Translations under genes and position numbers: made by a program | Shown: one piece after another, positions 8,525-17,421 of the stretch | Numbering within the stretch: position 1 is the stretch's first letter | Layout of the letters: the number at the start of each line of letters is the position of its first letter | Notes under the pieces: generated by a model | Databases searched by the model: none | Told to the model about the DNA's origin: nothing | What the model saw: the letters and a program-made list of their open reading frames with translations, nothing else | Assembly (NCBI GenBank): GCA_001942415.1 | Contig: MKJX01000215.1 | Span: 1-37,404, forward strand | Direction: 5' to 3' | From: Pseudonocardia sp. CNS-139 | GTDB lineage: Bacteria > Actinomycetota > Actinomycetes > Mycobacteriales > Pseudonocardiaceae | DNA: 37,404 nucleotides

Positions 8525-9397
8525 ATGGTCACCAGCCCCCGCCCTGACGTCCTCGCCGCGACCCCGACCCTTCTCGACGCCGACGGCGAGCTCGACGCCG
8601 GCGCCAACAAGGCATTGCTCACCGGGCTCGCCGGCCGCGTCGACGGGGTGTTCCTCGCGGGCACCACGGGGGAGTTCCCGGGGCTGACCCTTCCCGAGCG
8701 GTCCCGGCTGCTCGGCATCGCGCTCGACGCGTTCGGGGCGGAGCAGGTGGTCGTGCACGTCGGCGCGGCCGCCACCCGCGACGCCGTCGCGCTGGCCCGG
8801 GACGCGGTCGCGGCGGGCGCGCGCCGGCTCGCCGTGATCACGCCCTTCTACCTCGGGGTCGACGCCGACGCCGTCACCCGGCACTTCGCGGCCGTCGCCG
8901 AGGCGGCCGACGGCGCCACCGTGTACGGCTACCTCTTCCCGGAGCGCACCGGCGTGCCCGCCGACGCCGCGGAGTTCGCCGCGTCCGCCCGGTCGGCCGG
9001 CCTCGCCGGGGCGAAGCTCAGCGGGGTGGCCGCCGACCTGCTCCCCGACCTGGTCGCGGCGCTGCCGGGCGCGGTGCTGTGGGCCGGCGCGGACACGGCG
9101 ATCCCGGCCGTCGCGCGCGCGGGCGGGGCGGGGGTGGTCGCGGCGCTCGCCTCGGTGCTCCCGGAGCCGTTCGCGGCGCTGGCCGACGCCGTGGCCGCCG
9201 GCGACGCGGCCGCCGAGCGCACGGCCCAGGCCGCCGCCGACGAGGTCAAGGCCGTGTTCGCGGGCGGGATCGCGGCGATCAAGCACGCGCTGGAGCTGAC
9301 CGGTGTGGGGACGGCGGTGATGCGCATGCCCACGCCGGCGCTGGACGCGGCGGCGAAGGAGCGCATCGCCGGGCTGGTCGCGCGCCGCGCCGGCTGA
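8525..9397 (+). CDS. Dihydrodipicolinate synthase-family aldolase/lyase
   Basis: This TIM-barrel class I aldolase of the DapA/NanA superfamily is 290 residues, the usual length. GTTGE (46-50) binds the 2-keto acid carboxylate, Tyr136 in YLFPERTG aligns with the catalytic tyrosine, and Lys164 in GAKLSG is the Schiff-base lysine. The Asn that normally follows the tyrosine in true DapA (YNxP) is Leu here, and no lysine-pathway genes are near, so it is probably not the housekeeping DapA. It more likely acts on another 2-keto acid, perhaps in sugar-acid catabolism. The start follows AAGG (8514-8517). The frame is intact and convergent with the MFS gene, with only 6 nt between stops. Confidence 0.85.
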   Translation: MVTSPRPDVLAATPTLLDADGELDAGANKALLTGLAGRVDGVFLAGTTGEFPGLTLPERSRLLGIALDAFGAEQVVVHVGAAATRDAVALARDAVAAGARRLAVITPFYLGVDADAVTRHFAAVAEAADGATVYGYLFPERTGVPADAAEFAASARSAGLAGAKLSGVAADLLPDLVAALPGAVLWAGADTAIPAVARAGGAGVVAALASVLPEPFAALADAVAAGDAAAERTAQAAADEVKAVFAGGIAAIKHALELTGVGTAVMRMPTPALDAAAKERIAGLVARRAG

Positions 9398-9403
9398 GGC
9401 CGC

Positions 9404-10815
9404 TCAGCCGGGGTCGCGGCGCCGTCCGGGCAGCAGGGTGAGCGCCGCGACCAGGGCGGTCGCGGCGGTCCCGGCCGCCACGGCGAACGCCGTGCGCAGC
9501 CCGCCGGTCAGTGCGGCGGCCGGGTCGAGGCCCGGGTCGGCGGCCCGCAGCGCGGCGGCCACCGCGACCGCCACCGACGTCGAGATCGCGATGCCGACGC
9601 GTTGCCGAGGTGGAACGACGTGTCGACCAGGCCCGCCGCGAGCCCCGACTCGTCCTCCCGCACGCCGGTGAGCGCCGCGATCTGGCAGGCGACGAACGCG
9701 GCGCCGACGCCGGCCCCGAACACCAGCAGGGCCGGCAGCAGCACCGGGACGGTCAGCAGCAGCTCCCGGCGACGACGAGCAGCGCGCCGGTGGCGCCGAC
9801 CGGCCGCAGGCCGAACCGGGTGACCGCGGCCTGCCCCGCGAACGAGCCGCCGACGGACGTCGCCGTCATCAGCGCGGTCGTCAGGCCGGCCTGCAGCGGG
9901 GAGTGGCCCAGCACCTGCTGGGTGTAGAGCATGAGCGGGAAGAGCATCCCGTCGAGCGCGAGGCCGACGGCGAGCAGCACGACGTTGCCGCCCACGAGCG
10001 TCCGGTTGCGGAAGATCCGCAGCGGCACGAGCGGGTGCGCCGCCCGCGCCTCCACCACCACGAAGACCGCGAGCAGCACCGCCGCACCGGCCAGCAGACC
10101 CACGGTGCGTGGGGTGCCCCAGCCCGCGTCCGGTGCCGTGACCAGCGCGAGGACCAGCAGCACGAGCGCCGTGGTGACCGTGGCGGCGCCGGCGACGTCC
10201 AGGCCCCGCAGCGGGCCGGGCACCCGGCTCTCCCGGACGACACGCGAGCACAGCGCGGCCAGCGCCGCCGCGACCGGCACGTTCACGAGGAACACCCACT
10301 CCCAGCCCAGGCCGGTCGTGAGCAGCCCGCCGGCGAGCAGCCCGGCCGTCGCGCCGACACCGCCGAGCCCGCCCCAGACGGCCAGCGCCCGGTTGCGTTC
10401 CGGGCCCTCCGGGAACGTCGTCATCACCAGCGAGAGCGCGGTCGGTGCCATCACGGCGGCCGCGACGCCCTGCACGACCCGGGCCGCGAGCAGCACGGCG
10501 CGTCCAGGCCAGCCCGCAGGCCAGCGACGCCAGCCCGAAGACCACGAGCCCGGCGACGAAGACGCGGCGGCGGCCCAGCAGGTCGGCGATCCGCCCGCCG
10601 AGCAGCATGAGCCCGCCGAACGCCAGCGCGTAGCCGGTGAGCACCCACTGCACGACCTCCACGGGCATCCCGAGGTCGGCCTGGATCGAGGGCACGGCGG
10701 TGAGCACGATCGTCGAGTCGAGGACGACCATGAAGAACGCGGCGCCGAGCAGGGTGAGCGCCCACCAGCGGCGCGGGTCGGGCGGGGCGGCGGTGCCGGG
10801 GTCGGTGCGGTCCAT
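9404..10815 (-). CDS. MFS transporter, DHA2 (EmrB/QacA-like) drug exporter family
   Basis: This is an integral membrane proton-driven exporter of about 470 residues; length and hydrophobicity fit 14 spans. Motif C-like and A-like signatures are visible: FFMVVLDSTIVLTAVPSI in TM1, WVLTGYALAFGGLMLLGGRIADLLGRRR in the loop 2-3 region, and LGWEWVFLVNVP before TM6. These identify DHA2 proteins, which export drugs, dyes or natural products. Apparent indels near 10503, 9770 and 9600 split the frame; the final piece (9404 to about 9600) continues the last membrane segments and was traced by hand. The gene is divergent from the methyltransferase at 10887. No TetR or MarR regulator is adjacent. Confidence 0.82.
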
Positions 10816-10886
10816 GCGGGTACCGACTCCGCGGCCGCGCGGGAATTCATCGGCGTGATCTCGACCCGCGGGAGATACTCCGCGGC

Positions 10887-11607
10887 GTGCCGGCCGAGCC
10901 CCTCAGGGCGATCTTCGACGGGGACGCCGAGCTGTACGCGCGGGCCCGCCCCGGCTACCCGGCCGAGCTGTTCTCCGACCTGCGGGAGCTGGCCGGCGTC
11001 GGCCCCGGCACCGGCGTCGTGGAGATCGGGCCGGGCACCGGGCAGGCCACCCGCGAGCTGGCCGCGGCGGGAGCCGGGTGCTGGGCGTCGAGCTGGGGGC
11101 GGCGCTCGCCGGGGTGCTGCGCCGTGAGCTGGCCGGGCTGCCCGTCGAGGTCGTGGTCGGGGCCTTCGAGGACTGGACGCCCGCGGGCGGCGCCGACGCC
11201 GTCGTCGCGTTCACGTCGTGGCACTGGCTCGACCGCGGGGTCCGAGCCGACCGGGTCGCGGCGGCGCTGCGGCCGGGCGGGGCGTTCGCGACGGTCACCA
11301 CCGAGCACGTCCGCGGCGGCACTGTCGCGTTCTTCGACCGGGCCCAGCGCTGCTATGAGCACTGGGACCCGGCCACGCCGCCGGACCTGCGGCCGGCGCC
11401 GGCCGAGGCGCTCCCGGCCGTCGTCGACGAGGTGGACGCCGACCCGCGCTTCGGCCCGGCGGTCCGGCGCCGCCATGCGCAGGACGTCACCTACACCACG
11501 GCCGCGAGGGACTGCTCGGCTGCCTCGCCGGGCTGATCGACGCCGACCACGGCGGCACGGTCACCAAGCGGTACCTCTACGAGCTGCGGGTCACCCGGCG
11601 CCGCTGA
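10887..11607 (+). CDS. Class I SAM-dependent methyltransferase
   Basis: The start MPAEPLRAIFDGDAELYARARPGYPAELF and the SAM-binding motif VVEIGPGTGQATRELA are typical of the small-molecule methyltransferase family (Methyltransf_11/25). The later ADAVVAFTSWHWLD is motif II/III. The methyl acceptor is unknown. The GTG at 10887 has a -10-like GATACT (10874-10879) 7 nt upstream and no Shine-Dalgarno, suggesting a leaderless mRNA. Two apparent indels (near 11078 and 11508) break the frame; the last part was traced by hand to a TGA at 11605-11607. The 3' end overlaps the convergent lutC end by 17 nt. Length is about 240 residues. Confidence 0.8.
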
Positions 11608-12219
11608 CCAGCACGACCACCAGCGTGCGGGGGCCGTGCACGCCTTCCACCCGCTCCAGCTCGATGTCGCTGGTGGCGGACGGGCCGCTGACGAACGTGG
11701 TCGGGCGGCGCGGGTCGAGCGCGGCGAGCAGCTCGGGCACCGTCTCCACGACCTGCGCCGTCCGCACCACACAGACGTGCACGTCCGGGACCAGCGTGAT
11801 CGCCCGGCGACCCTGGTCGGGCGAGCCGTCGAGCGCGATCGTGCCGGTGGTCGCGCAGGCCGCGGCGCACGCGGTGACCACCGCGCCCGCGGCGTCGAGG
11901 ACGGCGGGGGAGAGCGTCCCGTCGTCGGCGACGGCGCCGTCGGGGCGCCAGCCCGCGGGCAGCCCGGGCGCCACGACCACGGCCCGGCGATCCCGGCGAG
12001 CGCGCGGCTCACGGCCGCCGCGACCCCGTCGGCCGGCGCGTCCACGACCGCGGCCTTGTAGTCGACGAGCCGATCGCGGAACAGCTCCACGAGCGCCGGG
12101 GCGCCGGGCGGGTGCTCGCCGGCGGTGCGGTAGGTGCGGGGCACCTCCGGCGGCGCCGGGTGGCCGGCCGCGGCGTTCGCCGCCCGCACCCGGGCCAGTA
12201 CCTCCTCACGCGCGTTCAC
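11591..12219 (-). CDS. lutC: Lactate utilisation protein LutC (LUD domain)
   Basis: This is the third subunit of the LutABC L-lactate-oxidising iron-sulfur complex, about 209 residues. It matches YkgG/LutC: an N-terminal helix (MNAREEVLARVRAAN), then the LUD fold with VVTACAAACATTGTIALDGSP and LVPDVHVCVVRTAQVVETVPELLAAL near the C-terminus. The GTG start at 12219 overlaps the lutB end by 14 nt, so translation is coupled. One apparent indel near 11985 splits it. The 3' end overlaps the convergent methyltransferase gene by 17 nt. Together with LutA and LutB it should feed electrons from L-lactate into the respiratory chain from the cytosolic face. Confidence 0.88.
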
Positions 12220-13660
12220 GGGCCCACCACTCCCGGAAGGTCTCGGCCGGCGGGCGCGGCGCGTCCCGGCTCGCCGTCCACGCGGACAGCGGTGGCGGCA
12301 GCGCCGTGATCCGACCGCGGGACCGGCCCAGCAGCCGCGCGGCCCGGGCCGCCTTTCTCGGCGCCGCGAACCGGGTGGGTCGCGCATCACCCAGCGCCCC
12401 GCCGCCATCGCGACCGCCTCCGCGTTCGGGACGCGCCGGGCCCGCTGCGCGTCCACGTGCTCGGTCCGCAGCCGGACCAGCAGCGACGGGATGTCGATCC
12501 GCACCGGGCACGCGTCGAGGCAGGCCCCGCAGAGGCTCGACGCGTACGGCAGCGACGCGTTGTCCTCCACCCCCGTGAGCTGCGGCGACAGCACCGCGCC
12601 GATCGGGCCGGGATACACCGAGCCGTACGCGTGGCCGCCGGTGCGCTCGTAGACCGGGCACACGTTGAGGCACGCCGAGCACTTGATGCAGTGCAGGGCG
12701 CTGCGGCCCAGCTCGTCGGCGGCGCGGCGGTGCGGCCGTTGTCGAGCAGCACGAGGTGGAACTCCTGCGGCCCGTCGCCGGGCGTCACACCCGTCCACGC
12801 CGAGGTGTACGGGTTCATCCGCTCGCCAGTGGACGACCGGGGCAGGAGCTGCAGGAACACCTCCAGGTCCCGCCAGGTCGGCACGACCTTCTCGATGCCC
12901 ATCACCGTGACCAGCGTCCGCGGCAGCGTGAGGCACATCCGCCCGTTGCCCTCCGACTCCGCGACGAGCAGCGTGCCCGTCTCGGCCACGCCGAAGTTGG
13001 CGCCGGAGATCGCGACCTTCGCCCGCAGGAACCGTTCCCGCAGGTGGGCGCGCGCGGCCATGGCCAGGCGCCGCGGCTCGGCCGTCAGCTCCGGGTCGAC
13101 GCCGGGCATCTCGCGCAGGAAGATGTCGCGGATCTCCGCCCGGTTGCGGTGGATGGCCGGCACGAGGATGTGGCTGGGCAGGTCGCCGCCGAGCTGCACG
13201 ATCAGCTCCGCGAGGTCCGTCTCGTGCGCGGTGACGCCCGCGGCCGCCAGCGCCTCGTTCAGCCCGATCTCCTGCGTGGCCATCGACTTGACCTTGACGA
13301 CCTCGGTCTCGCCGGTGGCCCGCACCAGGTCCGTGACGATCGTGTTGGCCTCGTCCGCGTCGCGGGCCCAGTGCACGGTGGCGCCGCGCGCGGTGACCTC
13401 GCGTTCGAGCCGTTCGAGGTGCTCGTCGAGGCGGGCCATCGTCGCCGCCTTGAGCGCCGACCCGGCCCGCCGCAGCTCCTCCCAGTCGGGCAGCTCCGCG
13501 ACGACCGCCGCGCGCTTGCCGCGGATCGTGCGGGTGGCGTGGCCGAGGTTGCGCCGCAGCTGGCGTCGGCGAGGGCGGTGCGGGCCGCGGCCGGGAAGGG
13601 CTGCTCGCCGCGCAGGTGGCCGACGCCGCGGGGCGCCGGGACGCCGAGGAAGGTGCTCAT
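12206..13660 (-). CDS. lutB: Lactate utilisation iron-sulfur protein LutB
   Basis: The gene encodes about 485 residues, normal for LutB/YkgF. The N-terminal LUD-like domain includes ATQEIGLNEALAAAGV and AKVAISGANFGVAETGTLLV. Two [4Fe-4S] motifs follow: CIKCSACLNVCPVYE and CGACLDACPVRIDIP. These clusters carry electrons in the lactate-oxidising complex. The C-terminal tail (about 12206-12370) is Arg/Ala-rich and ends EWWARERA. Three apparent indels (near 13563, 12733 and 12375) break the frame, but every motif is recovered. It lies between lutA and lutC on the same strand. The 100-nt gap to lutA contains a 55-nt hairpin repeat. Confidence 0.9.
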
Positions 13661-13689
13661 CGGGTGGCTCCCTCGTGGTGGCTGGTGCG

Positions 13690-13744
13690 TTGCAGCAAAG
13701 CCACCCTCATGCCGGCTCGCTGCGTGGGGGTGGCTTTGCTGCAA
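13690..13744. repeat. 55-nt hairpin repeat, copy 1 (between lutA and lutB)
   Basis: A perfect 17-bp inverted repeat (TTGCAGCAAAGCCACCC and its complement) continues with six more pairs, two of them G-T wobbles, leaving a 9-nt loop. One extra G-C pair flanks it (13689/13745). The element is 54/55 identical to the reverse complement of the copy at 19912-19966; the one difference lies in the loop. Relative to the gene upstream of it in transcription (lutA), it has the same orientation as copy 2 has to its upstream gene. Its role could be a terminator, mRNA processing site or REP-like element. Confidence 0.9.
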
Positions 13745-13760
13745 CCGGGGGCCGAGGTGC

Positions 13761-14489
13761 TCACGCGGTGCTCGCCAGGATCTCGGCCAGGTGGACGGTG
13801 CGGGTGCCGGTGCGCAGCCGGGAGAGGCCGCCGCCGATGTGCATGAGGCACGACGCGTCGCCGGCCGTCGCGACCTCGGCGCCGGTGCCCAGCACGTGGC
13901 GCATCTTGTCGGCGAGCATCGCGGTGGACGTGTCGGCGTTCTTGAGCGCGAACGTCCCGCCGAACCCGCAGCACTGATCCGCCTCGGGCAGCGGCAGCAG
14001 CGTCATCCCGCGGACCCGGCGCAGCAGCCGCAGCGGCTTGTCGCCGACCCGCAGCAGCCGCAGCGAGTGGCACGTCGGGTGGTAGGTCACGCGGTGCGGG
14101 AAGTAGGCGCCCACGTCCTCGACGCCCAGCACGTCCACGAGCAGCTCGGACAGCTCGTACGTCCGGGCGCCGACGGCCTCGGCCCGTTCCGCGAGCGCGG
14201 GGTCGCCCTCCTCCCGCGCGACCGTCGCGTGCTGGTGGCGCACCGAGCCGACGCACGACCCCGACGGCGCGACCACCGCGTCGTACGGCTCGAAGACCTC
14301 GACGTGGTGGCGCACCAGCGCCAGCGCCTCCCGCTGGTAGCCGGTGTTGACGTGCATCTGCCCGCAGCACGTCTGGGCCTGCGGGAAGGCGACCTCGTGG
14401 CCGAGCCGCTCCAGCAGTGTCACCGTCGCCTTCCCGACGTCCGGGAAGAGCGTGTCGGCCAGGCACGTGACGAACAGCGCGATCCGCAC
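13761..14489 (-). CDS. lutA: Lactate utilisation protein LutA (cysteine-rich CCG domains)
   Basis: This 242-residue protein matches LutA/YkgE. It has two cysteine-rich CCG domains: CLADTLFPDVG with CCGQMHVNTG in the first half, and CHSLR with CCGFGGTFALK in the second. In relatives these cysteines bind an iron-sulfur centre as in heterodisulfide reductase and glycolate oxidase subunits. It is first in the lutABC operon. The GTG at 14489 follows a -10-like TAGACT (14496-14501 on this strand) by 6 nt with no Shine-Dalgarno, so a leaderless transcript is likely. The GntR operator lies just upstream. The frame is intact. Confidence 0.92.
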   Translation of the reverse strand: MRIALFVTCLADTLFPDVGKATVTLLERLGHEVAFPQAQTCCGQMHVNTGYQREALALVRHHVEVFEPYDAVVAPSGSCVGSVRHQHATVAREEGDPALAERAEAVGARTYELSELLVDVLGVEDVGAYFPHRVTYHPTCHSLRLLRVGDKPLRLLRRVRGMTLLPLPEADQCCGFGGTFALKNADTSTAMLADKMRHVLGTGAEVATAGDASCLMHIGGGLSRLRTGTRTVHLAEILASTA

Positions 14490-14504
14490 CGGGCGAGTCT
14501 AGCC

Positions 14505-14521
14505 CTGTGGTCTGACCACAG
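14505..14521. promoter_or_regulatory. GntR/FadR-type operator between lutA and its regulator
   Basis: CTGTGGTCTGACCACAG is a perfect 17-bp palindrome whose core TGGTCTGACCA matches the FadR/LldR operator type (TGGTCnGACCA). It is centred at 14513, exactly 24 nt from the lutA GTG (14489) and 24 nt from the gntR GTG (14537). The -10-like boxes TAGACT (14501-14496) and TAGGGT (14525-14530) flank it symmetrically with 3-nt gaps. A dimer bound here should block both promoters at once. Confidence 0.85.
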
Positions 14522-14536
14522 CGGTAGGGTCGGGCG

Positions 14537-15232
14537 GTGCGACCGCAGCGGACCCACCAGCTCGTGCTGAGTGCCATCGAGGACGACCTGGCCGCGGGCC
14601 GTCTCGGGCTCGGCGACCGGCTCCCGGGGGAACGTGCGCTCGCCGAGCGCCTCGGCGTGTCGCGGCCGTCGGTGCGGGAGGCGATCCGCGTGCTGGAGGC
14701 GCACGGGGTGGTGCGCACCGGGCCCGGGTCGGGGCCGGAGGCCGGCGCGGTGCTGGTCGCCGACCCGGCCGCCGGGCTCGGCGCGGCCCTGCGGCTGCAC
14801 GTCGCGACCAACGGCGTGGCCGTCGCGGACGTCGTCGGGATGCGGCTGCTGATCGAGGAGTGGGGCATGCGGGAGGCGGCCGCCCGCCGTCCGGACGCGG
14901 CCGCGCTCGCCGCGGCGCAGCACGCGCTGACCGCCATGGACGACCCGGCGCTCGACCGGGAGCGGTTCCTCGACCTCGACGCGCAGTTCCACGCCGCGCT
15001 CGTCGGGCTGGCGGGGAACGTGCTGGTCACGGTCGTGATGACCAGCCTGCGCGGGGCCGTGCGCGGCTACATCGGGGAGGGCGCGCGCCGGCTCCCGGCC
15101 TGGGCGGCGGTCGCGGACCGGCTGCGCGCCGAGCACCACCGGATCTTCGACGCGGTGCGGGCCGGGCGCGCTGAGGAGGCCGCGCGCGTCACGCGGGCGC
15201 ACATCGAGGGCTTCCACCGCCTCACCCGTTGA
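14537..15232 (+). CDS. GntR-family regulator, FadR/LldR-type (probable lactate-responsive repressor)
   Basis: An N-terminal winged helix (LPGERALAERLGVSRPSVREAIRVLEAHGVV) is typical of GntR. The C-terminal FCD domain shows the metal or ligand residues in DLDAQFH, AEHHRIF and TRAHIEGF. Length, 231 residues, is standard. It is divergent from lutABC across a 47-nt region with a perfect FadR-type operator, so it very probably represses lutABC and itself and is released by lactate, as LldR is in Corynebacterium. The lactate ligand is inferred from context. GTG at 14537 follows TAGGGT by 6 nt, suggesting a leaderless mRNA. The frame is intact. Confidence 0.9.
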   Translation: MRPQRTHQLVLSAIEDDLAAGRLGLGDRLPGERALAERLGVSRPSVREAIRVLEAHGVVRTGPGSGPEAGAVLVADPAAGLGAALRLHVATNGVAVADVVGMRLLIEEWGMREAAARRPDAAALAAAQHALTAMDDPALDRERFLDLDAQFHAALVGLAGNVLVTVVMTSLRGAVRGYIGEGARRLPAWAAVADRLRAEHHRIFDAVRAGRAEEAARVTRAHIEGFHRLTR

Positions 15233-15390
15233 GACCCAGCAACTCGCGCACACCAATCCAGCGACTCGCGCACACCAATCCAGCGACTCGCGTGCACTCA
15301 GCCCGCGACTCGCGGGGCGCTGCGCGCCCGCTCCCGCGAGTCGCCGGAAAAGTGCGCGCGAGTCGCGCCAAAAGTGCGCGCGAGTCGGGG
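15233..15390. repeat. Mirror-symmetric 22-nt-period repeat array filling a convergent gap
   Basis: The core ACTCGCG occurs in direct orientation at 15242, 15264, 15286 and 15308, and its complement CGCGAGT at 15335, 15357 and 15379. Every interval within each arm is exactly 22 nt, and the three inner direct copies pair with the inverted copies about one centre at 15324.5. The innermost pair forms a 10-bp stem (GACTCGCGGG). Outer units extend to ACTCGCGCACACCAATC and GTGCGCGCGAGTCG. The array occupies the whole space between the stops of gntR and the VOC gene. A bidirectional terminator or a protein-binding array is possible. Confidence 0.85.
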
Positions 15391-16131
15391 TCAGAGGTCG
15401 GCGGCCAGCTCGGCGGCGGTGGTCAGGTCGGCGGCCAGGCGGGTGCGGTCGGCGGGGGAGAGACCCAGGGCGTCCACCTCGGCGAGCGCGGCCGCGGCTC
15501 CGGTCCGGTCGCCGGTGCGCAGCCGCAGCTCGGCGAGGTAGACCAGCGCCGGCACCCGCTGGACGGGCGGGGCGTCGGCGTGTCGGGCGAGCCCGGTCTC
15601 CAGCACCCGGATGCCGGCGTCGTCGTGGCCGCGCGCGTCGGCCTGCCGCGCGGCCGTCGCGACCACGTGGCCGAGCCGGCCCTCCGCGGGGCCCGGCCGG
15701 TCCTGCGGGCCGCCCTCGGCGTTGTCGTCGGTCTCGTCACCGGGGTCGCTCGCGCGGAAGACGCGCAGCCAGTTCCCGCCCGGGTCGACGACGGAGAACC
15801 CGCCGCGCGTCCCCTGCATCTTCCGCGGCCGCGTCATCCGCGGGATCCCGGACACCGGCACCTTCCCGAACGCGGCCCGCAGCCCCGCCGCGAACGCCGC
15901 GTGCAGGGCGGCGGTGTCCCGCGACAGCACGATCACGCAGCCCATCGACTGCGCGGGATCGAACTCCGGCACGCCGAAGAAGTGCAGCTCGATACCGTCG
16001 CGGCGGAGGACGGCGTAGGGGCTGGGCCGCTCCTGCCGGTAGGTCGGCGCGAAGCCGAGCGCGGTGTAGAAGGGCAGGACGTCGTCGACGTGGCGGCAGG
16101 GCAGGCACGGGATCACGGTCTCCGCAGGCAC
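15391..16131 (-). CDS. VOC-family (glyoxalase/bleomycin-resistance fold) protein with helical C-terminal extension
   Basis: Residues 1-125 form a VOC domain (IPCLPCRHVDDVLPFYTALGF, GIELHFFG, GGFSVVDPGGNWLRVF), the fold of glyoxalase I, extradiol dioxygenases and drug-binding resistance proteins. The remaining 120 residues are Ala/Arg/Asp-rich and look like TPR-type helical pairs (ARGHDDAGIRVLETGLARH, LVYLAELRLRTGDRTGAAAAL). Substrate unknown; antibiotic sequestration is one possibility. GTG at 16131 follows TACGGT (16143-16138) by 6 nt, suggesting a leaderless mRNA, and that -10 lies inside an inverted repeat shared with the divergent TetR gene. The frame is intact. Confidence 0.8.
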   Translation of the reverse strand: MPAETVIPCLPCRHVDDVLPFYTALGFAPTYRQERPSPYAVLRRDGIELHFFGVPEFDPAQSMGCVIVLSRDTAALHAAFAAGLRAAFGKVPVSGIPRMTRPRKMQGTRGGFSVVDPGGNWLRVFRASDPGDETDDNAEGGPQDRPGPAEGRLGHVVATAARQADARGHDDAGIRVLETGLARHADAPPVQRVPALVYLAELRLRTGDRTGAAAALAEVDALGLSPADRTRLAADLTTAAELAADL

Positions 16132-16134
16132 AGA

Positions 16135-16150
16135 AACACCGTACAGTGTT
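16135..16150. promoter_or_regulatory. Candidate TetR operator
   Basis: AACACCGTACAGTGTT is an inverted repeat (AACAC-N6-GTGTT) in the 44-bp gap between the divergent VOC and TetR genes. It overlaps the -10-like TACGGT of the VOC gene, so binding would block VOC transcription. It is the only clear dyad in the gap. Confidence 0.55.
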
Positions 16151-16175
16151 CGGAGTATTGGTGACAGGAGCTTCG

Positions 16176-16945
16176 ATGGAGTACGCGGGCCGCGGCGACC
16201 CGGCGCGCACGATCGCGCTGCTCTGGGACGGGGCGCCGGCCCCGCGGCGCGGCCCGCGGCAGCGGCTGGACCTGACCGCTGTCGTCGACGCCGCGATCGC
16301 CGAGGCCGACCGCTCCGGCCCGGCGGCCCTCTCGATGCGCGCGCTCGCGCAGGCGCTCGGCGTCGGGACCGCGTCGCTCTACACGTACGTGCCCGGCAAG
16401 GCCGAGCTGCTGGAGCTCATGGTCGACCGGGTCGCCGCGGGCCAGCCGCTCCCCGCCGCGGACGCCGGCTGGCGCGCGGGGCTCTGCGAGCTCGCCGGCG
16501 CCGACCTCGCCGCGTTCCGGGCGCACCCCTGGTTACTGCAGGTCGCGTCGGTGCGGACGGTGTTCGGCCCGCACGTGCTCGCCCGTCAGGACGCCGCGCT
16601 GGGGCTGCTCGGCGGGTCCGGGCTCGCCGCGGCCGACGTCGTGCGGGCGTCGCGGCCGTCGAGTCGTACGTGCGCGGGGCGGCGTCCGCGGTGGTGGAGG
16701 CCGAGCAGGCCCTCGGGGTCACCGGGACCAGCGACGACGAGTGGTGGGAGCGGCTCGTCCCGCTGCTGGACGAGCGCATGGCCGGCCGCTTCCCGCACCT
16801 CGCGGCGCTGGAGCAGGCCGGCGGCTTCGCGGTGCCGGACGCGGAGGCCGGCTCCTACACCCTGCGTCGCGCGCTGGACCGCTTCGCGTTCGGCCTCGAC
16901 CTGGTCCTGGACGCGGTCGCCGCGCGGATCAGCGCGCCGGGGTGA
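16176..16945 (+). CDS. TetR-family transcriptional regulator
   Basis: The N-terminal helix-turn-helix reads LSMRALAQALGVGTASLYTYVPGKAELLELMVDR, typical of TetR proteins. The C-terminal region resembles the TetR_C tetracycline-repressor-type domain (HPWLLQVASVRTVFGPHVLARQDAALGLL; FAFGLDLVLDAV). Length is about 256 residues. The ATG at 16176 has AGGAG at 16166-16170; an upstream GTG at 16161 is possible. One apparent indel near 16655 splits the frame. It is divergent from the VOC gene with a shared dyad and probably represses it in response to a small hydrophobic ligand (inferred). Its 3' end overlaps the convergent hemerythrin gene by 17 nt. Confidence 0.85.
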
Positions 16946-17408
16946 TCCCGAACAGCTCCTCGCCGGTGTGCGCGCCGGGGTCGAGCCGGTCGAGCGCGTC
17001 GCGGATGCGCCGCTCCTCGAACGTGAAGTGCGACTCCATGATCGCGGCGATCCCGTCGATGCTCTGCGCGAAGCGGGTCAGCTCGACGTCCGACGGCTCC
17101 GGCGGCAGCGCGGCCACCAGCTCCTCGACCTGCGTCAGGAGGCTCGCGACCAGGACGTGGTCCTCGGCGAGCTTGGCGAGCACCGGCCGCAGCTCGGGTG
17201 CCGCGGCGGCGAGCAGCGGGAACGCGGACGCGTCCTCGCTGGTGTGGTGCGTGGTGAGGGCCCGGCAAAATGCCGCGCAGTGCTCACGGAGGCCGTGGCC
17301 CCGGCTGGGGGCGCTGCGCAGCGCGCGCAGCCGGTTGCGGAGATCGTCGTGGACGGCGAGCAGCTCGTCGCCGAAGGCGCGGACGCGCGAGGAGGAGGGA
17401 CGGGTCAT
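16929..17408 (-). CDS. Hemerythrin-domain protein
   Basis: This small four-helix protein of about 159 residues has hemerythrin-like iron ligands: HDDLRNRL, HHTSEDASAFPLL, EDHVLVASLL and ESHFTFEERRI. The HHxxxE and HxxxxE pairs fit a di-iron centre. Relatives sense or bind oxygen or nitric oxide, or take part in iron-sulfur repair; the exact role here is open. The ATG at 17408 is chosen because it begins just before the first helix. It lies 13 nt after vapC on the same strand and may be co-transcribed with the vapB-vapC pair. The 3' end overlaps the convergent TetR gene. The frame is intact. Confidence 0.85.
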   Translation of the reverse strand: MTRPSSSRVRAFGDELLAVHDDLRNRLRALRSAPSRGHGLREHCAAFCRALTTHHTSEDASAFPLLAAAAPELRPVLAKLAEDHVLVASLLTQVEELVAALPPEPSDVELTRFAQSIDGIAAIMESHFTFEERRIRDALDRLDPGAHTGEELFGITPAR

Positions 17409-17421
17409 GAGACGCCCGACC

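Noticed and set aside
13690..13744. Insertion sequence or MITE at the hairpin repeat
   Set aside because: There are no clear target-site duplications and no transposase. The symmetric stem fits an RNA hairpin element better, though a MITE origin is not excluded.
15242..15385. CRISPR array
   Set aside because: The units are 22 nt end to end with no distinct spacers, the second half is inverted, and no cas genes are present.
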